Shown here one piece after another: positions 31,118 to 36,057 of a stretch of DNA of 36,057 nucleotides. A program made the position numbers and the translations under genes. The stretch's first letter is position 1; each line of letters starts with the position of its first letter. The stretch comes from Intestinibacillus sp050255995 (GTDB lineage: Bacteria; Bacillota; Clostridia; Oscillospirales; Butyricicoccaceae): positions 1-36,057 of the forward strand of contig JBFWIM010000010.1 in NCBI GenBank assembly GCA_050255995.1, in the 5' to 3' direction. A model generated the notes under the pieces. That model ran no database searches. It was not told the DNA's origin and was given only the letters and a program-made list of their open reading frames with translations.

Positions 31118-33088
31118 ATGAAGAACAAACACACGCGGCTTGCAGCCGGTGCGCTGGCGCTGGCTTTGGGCTTTTCCCAGCTTCCCTATGCGCTGGCGGC
31201 CGACAGCAGCACCTCCGGCGGCACAACAAGCGCCACCCAGCCTTCTGCGCCGCCGGATGGCACGCCGCCAGACGGCACTGGTACGCCGCCGGACGGCACA
31301 GGCGCCCCGCCGAGCGGCGGGCAGCAGGGAGGCGCATCCTTCAGCGACGTGGCTTCGGATGCGTGGTATTACAATTACGTGAATTTTGTGTCGATGCGAC
31401 GCATTATGACAGGCACAAACGGAAAGTTTAACCCGGATTCCGTCATCACCCGTGCGGCTTACGTACAGGCGCTGTACCAGGCGGCGGGTTCGCCTGAAGT
31501 CACGGCGGCGGCTTCCTTCACAGACGTGTCCTCGGATTCCGAATATGCCGCGGCTCTTGCCTGGGCGAAGGAAAACGGCATCGCGGAGGGAAGCACCGAC
31601 GGCAAGTTCTATCCGAACGCCTCGCTGACCCGTGAAATGGCGATGACCTTCCTGTACCGCGCGCTTGATGCGCTGGGCGTTACCGGAGAAACTGTGACCG
31701 GGGATCCGCTTTCCGGCTTCTCGGACACGGGCAGTATTTCGAGCTGGGCAACAAGCGGCATGAGCACATTGGCGCAGATGGGCATCATCACCGGCACGGA
31801 CAAGGGTACCATTAACCCGAAAAACTCGCTGACCAACGCGGAGGTGGCGGCCATGCTGTACCGCGCGCTGGGCGGCAGCGCGCAAGGCGGGCCCGGCGGC
31901 GGGCAGAACGGCGCCGGCACCGTGGAGAACGGCACGGCGGCAACCACGATTACCGAAGACGGCACCTACAGCGATACAACGTACAGCTCGACGGGAGACG
32001 ACGAGAACGCGCTGCGTATCGACGGCGCAACCGTAACGCTCAGCGGCATCACGGTGAGCAAGACGGCGGGATCGACTTCCAGCACGGAAAACGGCGACTT
32101 TTACGGCATGAACGCGGGTCTGCTCGCGCTGAACGGCGCAAATGTCACCATTAAAAACGCTACGATTAAAACCGGCGCGCAGAACGGCAACGGCGTATTC
32201 AGCTACGGCAAGGGCACGACCGTGACCATCAGTGACTCCACCATCCGCACAACGGCGGATAACTCCGGCGGCATTCAGACAACCGGCGGCGGCGCCACCT
32301 ATGCCAATGATCTGGATGTGGAAACGCAGGGCAACTCTTCGGCGGCCATTCGCAGCGACCGCGGCGGCGGGACTGTGGCGGTGAATGGTGGCACGTATGC
32401 ATCGAACGGCACCGGCAGCCCGGCGGTTTATTCCACTGCCGCTGTCACGGTGGAGGACGCCACCCTCGCGGCGAACAGTTCTGAGGCGGTAGTCGTTGAG
32501 GGCAAAAACTCGGTTGCCCTGACGGACTGCGATGTGACAGGCAATATGACCGGGACCTATCAGGACGGCAGCGAGAACATCCACAATATTATGCTGTATC
32601 AGAGCATGTCCGGCGACGCGGAGGTTGGCAATTCCTCGTTCTCCATGGTCGGCGGCTCTCTGACGGCGAAGGCCGGCGACATGTTCTATGTCACCAACAC
32701 TGTGGCTGAGATCTATCTGTCTGACGTAGACATGACGCTGGCGAACGATATCCTGCTCACCGTGGCGGGCAACTCGTCCAGCCGCGGCTGGGGCAAGCAG
32801 GGCGCAAACGGCGGCACCGTCACCTTTACGGTGGACAGCCAGACGCTGACCGGCGACGTGACCTGTGACGAGATTTCCAGCCTGGATTTTGCGCTTGAAA
32901 ACGGCAGCGATTTTACCGGCGCCATCAATACCGACGGCGAGGGCGGCGAGGTGAATGTCAGCATTGACAGCGATTCGACCTGGACGCTGAGCGGCGACTG
33001 CTACGTCACTTCGGTCAGCAACGACGGCACCATTGACTATAACGGCTACACCATTTACCTGGCGGACGGCAGCACTCTGAACGACTAA
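31118..33088 (+). CDS. SLH protein with predicted beta-helix
   Basis: This is a 656-residue secreted protein with a signal peptide at 1-28 (ending YALAA), a Pro/Asp/Gly/Thr-rich repeat linker (PPDGTPPDGTG, 45-72) and three SLH repeats at about 74-120, 133-185 and 199-251 (FYPNASLTREMAMTFLYRAL is clear). A Gly/Gln linker (252-266) follows, then about 380 residues of short repeating strands rich in Thr, Gly, Asn and Asp (VTLSGITVSK, VTIKNATIKTG, VTISDSTIRTT). The last part resembles right-handed parallel beta-helix proteins, used as adhesins or polysaccharide-degrading enzymes. I see no catalytic triad to assign a reaction. SLH repeats tether it to the wall. The ATG at 31118 follows GAGGAG. A 40-bp dyad upstream suggests tight regulation. 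Confidence 0.82.
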   Translation: MKNKHTRLAAGALALALGFSQLPYALAADSSTSGGTTSATQPSAPPDGTPPDGTGTPPDGTGAPPSGGQQGGASFSDVASDAWYYNYVNFVSMRRIMTGTNGKFNPDSVITRAAYVQALYQAAGSPEVTAAASFTDVSSDSEYAAALAWAKENGIAEGSTDGKFYPNASLTREMAMTFLYRALDALGVTGETVTGDPLSGFSDTGSISSWATSGMSTLAQMGIITGTDKGTINPKNSLTNAEVAAMLYRALGGSAQGGPGGGQNGAGTVENGTAATTITEDGTYSDTTYSSTGDDENALRIDGATVTLSGITVSKTAGSTSSTENGDFYGMNAGLLALNGANVTIKNATIKTGAQNGNGVFSYGKGTTVTISDSTIRTTADNSGGIQTTGGGATYANDLDVETQGNSSAAIRSDRGGGTVAVNGGTYASNGTGSPAVYSTAAVTVEDATLAANSSEAVVVEGKNSVALTDCDVTGNMTGTYQDGSENIHNIMLYQSMSGDAEVGNSSFSMVGGSLTAKAGDMFYVTNTVAEIYLSDVDMTLANDILLTVAGNSSSRGWGKQGANGGTVTFTVDSQTLTGDVTCDEISSLDFALENGSDFTGAINTDGEGGEVNVSIDSDSTWTLSGDCYVTSVSNDGTIDYNGYTIYLADGSTLND

Positions 33089-33102
33089 ACTGTAAATACG
33101 GA

Positions 33103-33139
33103 AACGGCGCGGCGGTTTTATAAACCACCGCGCCGTTTT
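33103..33139 (+). terminator. Terminator of the SLH beta-helix gene
   Basis: A 16-bp stem with one mismatch (AACGGCGCGG on the left, CCGCGCCGTT on the right) has a TAT loop and TTTT. Confidence 0.88.
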
Positions 33140-33163
33140 GCATTTTATGGGGATGCGCGCTCC

Positions 33164-33192
33164 TTGACGCGCCGGCGGATGAATGGTATGAT
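33164..33192 (+). promoter_or_regulatory. Promoter of the copper-amine-oxidase-N-domain gene
   Basis: TTGACG (33164-33169), a 17-bp spacer and TATGAT (33187-33192). Confidence 0.75.
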
Positions 33193-33205
33193 AACGGAGA
33201 CAACC

Positions 33206-33268
33206 ATGATTTTACAGTCCGTGCGCCCGCCCTGCGGCTGCCGATACAAATGGAGCGGTGAACCGTGA
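33206..33268 (+). CDS. Possible 20-residue leader peptide
   Basis: A short ORF with GGAG seven bases before its ATG encodes 20 residues including CGC and a WSGEP end. Its stop overlaps a GTG (33265) that opens the frame of the next gene, itself preceded by GGAG. It could be a regulatory upstream ORF or chance. Confidence 0.3.
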   Translation: MILQSVRPPCGCRYKWSGEP

Positions 33269-33321
33269 AAAATTGCGCCCGATGCTGGATCAACAACCAC
33301 AGAAATGAAAGGACACAAGAC

Positions 33322-34950
33322 ATGAACCGAAAAATCTCCGCAATTCTGATCGGTACCTTCCTGGTCACAGCGTTTGCTGCTTCCGCGCCGGCATTTGCGG
33401 CGTCTCTACCGGAGGAAGCGGCAGCCTATGATACGGCGTACGAGGTCGACGGGGACTACGGCGGTGCCGATAGCGACTGGGTTTCCGAGCTGCGGGAGCA
33501 AAAGGGAATGCCGTACCTGCGCGGGATCAACGTCTGTCTGAACGGCGAATACCTGGATTTCGGAAGCATCGCCCCGATTACAAAGGACAACCGCACCATG
33601 GTGCCCGTGCGCGCTTTCTTTGAGAAGATAGACGCGGACGTAACCTATGAGCAGGGACGTATTTCGGTGCAGATGGAGGATGGCGCCCGGCTGGAAATGC
33701 GCCTGAACAGCCCGCTGCTCACCCGTGTCAAAGACGGCGAAACCACGGAGATCACAATGGATGTGACGCCCTATGCCGATCCGGCCAGCGGCCGCACCTA
33801 TATTCCGGTTCGTTATGTGGCGGATGTTCTGGGGGCTGAGGTTACCTGGGACGATTTCTACGAGGTCGCGTACATCAACGACTGGGACGGGCTGCAGGCG
33901 GAGATCGACCGGAATTTCACGGTTGTGAACGGTCTGCTTGCCGCGGCGCAGGAGAGATGGGACGAGAGCAAAAATTATAACAGCAAGGACAAATTCACCG
34001 TTTCCGGAACGCTGTACGGCGAAAACAAGGACGATACCGCCATCTTTTCCCTGACCGGCGACACCTATTTCAACCATGCCGCCATCAGCAGCGACCTGCT
34101 CGTGGATGCGGATCTCGGGGGGATGAAGGATACGATTTTCTCCGAGCTCCCGGATGCAGTTGCAGAGGTGATCGAGGCGCTGGACGGCAGCCGTTTTCAG
34201 GTCATCGCCGATCTGGAGAGCGGCGCGTTCTACGGAAAGGGCAGCCGCCTGTCCGAGATGTCGGGCGGCGCGCTCCCGAACGATACCTGGCTGGGCACGT
34301 TCCTGGATGAGGCGGAGGCTGCTGAACTGCAGCGCGCGGCGGATCCCATCATGGGCAGGACAATGACGGTCGGGCAGCTGATTGTCGATCAGGCGAGAGG
34401 GTCGTATTGGGCGGAAAGCGCCTATACCGATGCCGTCTCAAACGGCAGGAAGACGCAGCTGCTTCTGGGAGACCCGTATTTCACCCAGAAAACGAACGGC
34501 AACGCGACCACCTACAGCACGCAGGGGGACATGCTGACGCTGATGTCCCGCGTGGAGAGCCTGGGGCTCCGGGAGGAGTTCGGGCTGTCCGGCGATATGA
34601 CGGTTTTTGATCTGCTGGAGGAGGCGGGGAAGCAGCCCTCTGTGAATTACGCGCTGTCCTTCACGCTCACCGACGGTAAGCTGTCCGGCTATACGATGAC
34701 CGGCAAGCTAAAACAAAGCGGCACCGTACCGTTTGAGCTGTCGTTTGACCTCCAGGGCAGCCGGAGCGCCGCCAAGCTGACGGCGGCCTTCAAGGGCACG
34801 TACATCGGCAAGCTGGAGATGCGTATGGATTCCGCTGCGGCTGAAACCGTTACGGCGCCGCTGTCTGCCCCTGCAAGCGGTGAAAAAGTGATGGATCTGG
34901 AGGAGCTGCTTGACGGCTGGCGGTCGGCGGAGCCGGACAGTCCCTATTGA
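33322..34950 (+). CDS. Secreted protein with copper-amine-oxidase N-terminal-type domain
   Basis: This is a 542-residue exported protein with a signal peptide at 1-27 (ending APAFAAS). Residues 70-187 form a stalk domain of the copper amine oxidase N-terminal type, shown by the paired motifs RTMVPVRAFFE (91-101) and RTYIPVRYVADVLGAEVTWD (158-177). This domain is a wall-associated module in clostridia and does not imply amine oxidation. The remaining 350 residues are beta-rich (TVSGTLYGENKDDTAIFSL, repeated GTYIG/KLS-like strands) and unrecognised. The ATG at 33322 follows GAAAGGA and gives a normal signal peptide. A GTG 19 codons upstream is possible but would lengthen it oddly. Confidence 0.8.
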   Translation: MNRKISAILIGTFLVTAFAASAPAFAASLPEEAAAYDTAYEVDGDYGGADSDWVSELREQKGMPYLRGINVCLNGEYLDFGSIAPITKDNRTMVPVRAFFEKIDADVTYEQGRISVQMEDGARLEMRLNSPLLTRVKDGETTEITMDVTPYADPASGRTYIPVRYVADVLGAEVTWDDFYEVAYINDWDGLQAEIDRNFTVVNGLLAAAQERWDESKNYNSKDKFTVSGTLYGENKDDTAIFSLTGDTYFNHAAISSDLLVDADLGGMKDTIFSELPDAVAEVIEALDGSRFQVIADLESGAFYGKGSRLSEMSGGALPNDTWLGTFLDEAEAAELQRAADPIMGRTMTVGQLIVDQARGSYWAESAYTDAVSNGRKTQLLLGDPYFTQKTNGNATTYSTQGDMLTLMSRVESLGLREEFGLSGDMTVFDLLEEAGKQPSVNYALSFTLTDGKLSGYTMTGKLKQSGTVPFELSFDLQGSRSAAKLTAAFKGTYIGKLEMRMDSAAAETVTAPLSAPASGEKVMDLEELLDGWRSAEPDSPY

Positions 34951-35039
34951 GCCTTTCCGGTTTCGGGGGATGCGTCTGCGCGCCAGGTAAAGCCGCTGTA
35001 CAAAAACCCGAAAGGAATGCTTCAGACTAAATAAACTGC

Positions 35040-35075
35040 AAAACCCCGTGGAAGCAAGCGCTTTCACGGGGTTTT
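35040..35075 (+). terminator. Terminator after the secreted protein gene
   Basis: A 15-bp stem with one G-U (AAAACCCCGTGG on the left, TCACGGGGTTTT on the right) has a CAAGCG loop and lies 90 bases after the stop. Confidence 0.9.
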
Positions 35076-35157
35076 GATTGCAGGAAAGGATATGCGGCCG
35101 GGCCGCCGCCCAAGGGCTGGGCGGACGGACAGTGCGGAAACAAAATGCGCACGGTGA

Positions 35158-35185
35158 TTGACTTACGCCGGAAAACGGCTATAAT
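35158..35185 (+). promoter_or_regulatory. Promoter of the rubredoxin-domain gene
   Basis: TTGACT (35158-35163), a 16-bp spacer and TATAAT (35180-35185). Confidence 0.75.
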
Positions 35186-35191
35186 AAAAAC

Positions 35192-35397
35192 ATAATCGGT
35201 ATATGTCAATAATAAATCGCAAGGCAAGCAGAACGGCGTCAGGCTCGCGGCGGCCGGCCGGACAGTAAAATTGTTCAGCCGGAGAAAAGCGCGGAGACGC
35301 CCGGCCCATCCCGCCAGTAAAGTGCAAACCGGCTGTATTTCAATGCGCAGGCGGCACGGACTTTATGGTTCATAGAGAAATAAAAGGAGGTCGTCAA
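35192..35397 (+). other. Leader before the rubredoxin-domain gene
   Basis: About 205 nt of likely untranslated RNA. The first 30 bases are AT-rich and the rest GC-rich. I found no known RNA motif and no supported ORF. Together with 35076-35157 it fills the gap after the preceding terminator. Confidence 0.4.
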
Positions 35398-36057
35398 ATG
35401 AAAAAGTATGTTTGCACCGTCTGTGGTTTTATCTATGACGAAGCGGGCGGTATCCCTTCCTCCGGAATCGCGCCGGCGACAAGGTGGGAAGCATTGCCGC
35501 CGGATTGGGTGTGCCCGCTTTGCGGCGCGGCGAAAGCCGATTTCAAGGAGCAGCAGGCAGCGTCGGCGGACGTGCCGTCCCCCGTACCTTTGGCGGAGGA
35601 AGACGAATTGCGCGCGCTCTCCGTTGGGGAGCTTTCCGCACTGTGCTCGAATTTGGCCCGTGGCTGTGAAAAGCAGTATTTGGCCGAAGAGTCCGCACTG
35701 TTCCTGCAGCTCGCGGCGTATTTCAGGAGCAAGACGCCGGATGAGGCGCAATGCGGCCCGCAGGAGCTGCTCGCGCGGGTTCAAAAGGATCTGGACGAGG
35801 GGTATGTTCGGGCCAATGCCGCGGCGGCGGCAAAAGCGGACCGCGGCGCGTTGCGGGCGCTGGTGTGGAGCGAAAAGGTCACGCGCATCCTGAATTCCCT
35901 GCTCAACCGCTTGGAAAGGGAAGGGGAAGCCTTTTTGGAGAAGGCTGACGTCTTTGTGTGCAGCGTCTGCGGCTTTGTCTTTGTCGGCGAGCGCGCGCCC
36001 GAGCTTTGTCCGGTCTGCAAGGTACCCAGCTGGAAATTTGGGAAAGTCGAAAGGAGG
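35398..36057 (+). CDS. Double-ended rubredoxin-domain protein, 3'-partial
   Basis: The frame is open to the window end, so the stop is missing and 220 residues are visible. Residues 1-50 are a complete rubredoxin: Cys6 and Cys9 in CTVCGF, then PDWVCPLCGAAK with Cys39 and Cys42, binding one iron. Residues 70-182 are helical and resemble the four-helix part of rubrerythrin, but no ExxH diiron motif is visible. Residues 186-218 form a second rubredoxin-like knuckle of the rubrerythrin type (CSVCGF with Cys188 and Cys191, CPVC with Cys204 and Cys207, ending WKFGKVE). It is probably an electron carrier in oxygen or peroxide defence. AAAGGAGG precedes ATG 35398. Confidence 0.88.
   Translation, partial: MKKYVCTVCGFIYDEAGGIPSSGIAPATRWEALPPDWVCPLCGAAKADFKEQQAASADVPSPVPLAEEDELRALSVGELSALCSNLARGCEKQYLAEESALFLQLAAYFRSKTPDEAQCGPQELLARVQKDLDEGYVRANAAAAAKADRGALRALVWSEKVTRILNSLLNRLEREGEAFLEKADVFVCSVCGFVFVGERAPELCPVCKVPSWKFGKVERR

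Overview
The window looks like chromosomal DNA from a GC-rich Gram-positive anaerobe of the class Clostridia, probably an Oscillospirales-type butyrate producer. The evidence is the butyryl-CoA dehydrogenase/EtfBA operon, rubredoxin-type proteins, S-layer-homology (SLH) proteins, a sortase-anchored protein, a SipW-type exported protein, a TPP-riboswitch thiamine-salvage operon, and consistently strong Shine-Dalgarno sites. Genus and species are not claimed. One run of exactly 100 N (14148-14247) marks an assembly gap of unknown true length.

Layout. (1) 2-3806: the end of a surface-structure operon, with a von Willebrand A protein cut by the window edge, a SipW-type secreted protein and a sortase-anchored IPKTG protein, closed by a terminator. 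(2) 4112-5170: an SLH protein. (3) 5206-7353: glutamine-dependent NAD+ synthetase behind its own promoter and a roughly 190-nt leader. (4) 7613-11018: a consensus promoter, a structured leader, then bcd-etfB-etfA for electron-bifurcating butyrate formation. (5) 11027-20511: a mostly housekeeping block on the minus strand. In transcription order it holds a cyclophilin, a GDPD-like protein lacking its catalytic motifs, an ABC-F protein overlapping a YdcF-like membrane protein, a small unknown protein, release factor 1, Sua5/TsaC, dephospho-CoA kinase (both of these broken by the N gap), an M18 aminopeptidase, a ClpP/TepA-like protease and a 59-residue cysteine-rich protein. A pair of perfect DnaA boxes lies between the M18 peptidase and the protease. 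(6) 20713-22042: a 53-residue unknown protein and an orphan galactose/glucose-type binding lipoprotein, sharing one bidirectional terminator. (7) 22469-28231: promoter, TPP riboswitch, attenuator and thiD-thiW-thiM-tenA followed by a ThiZ/ThiX/ThiY-like ABC transporter. (8) 28247-30909: a zinc-uptake locus with the binding protein divergent from the ATPase and permease, around one Fur/Zur-type operator. (9) 30973-34950: two more surface proteins, one with three SLH repeats and a predicted beta-helix behind a 40-bp dyad, and one with a copper-amine-oxidase N-terminal-type domain. (10) 35158-36057: a protein with a rubredoxin domain at one end and a rubredoxin-like knuckle at the other, cut by the window end.

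How it works together. The thiamine operon salvages both halves of the vitamin: the thiazole through ThiW and ThiM, and the pyrimidine through the ABC transporter, TenA and ThiD. All genes sit behind one TPP-sensing leader. No ThiE or de novo gene is in the window. The zinc genes can be controlled by a single operator that overlaps the znuCB promoter and lies just downstream of the znuA promoter. No phage, insertion sequence, CRISPR array, tRNA or rRNA was seen. The items most worth a second look are the DnaA-box pair, the 40-bp dyad, the double-ended rubredoxin protein, the structured bcd leader and the surface-fibre cassette.
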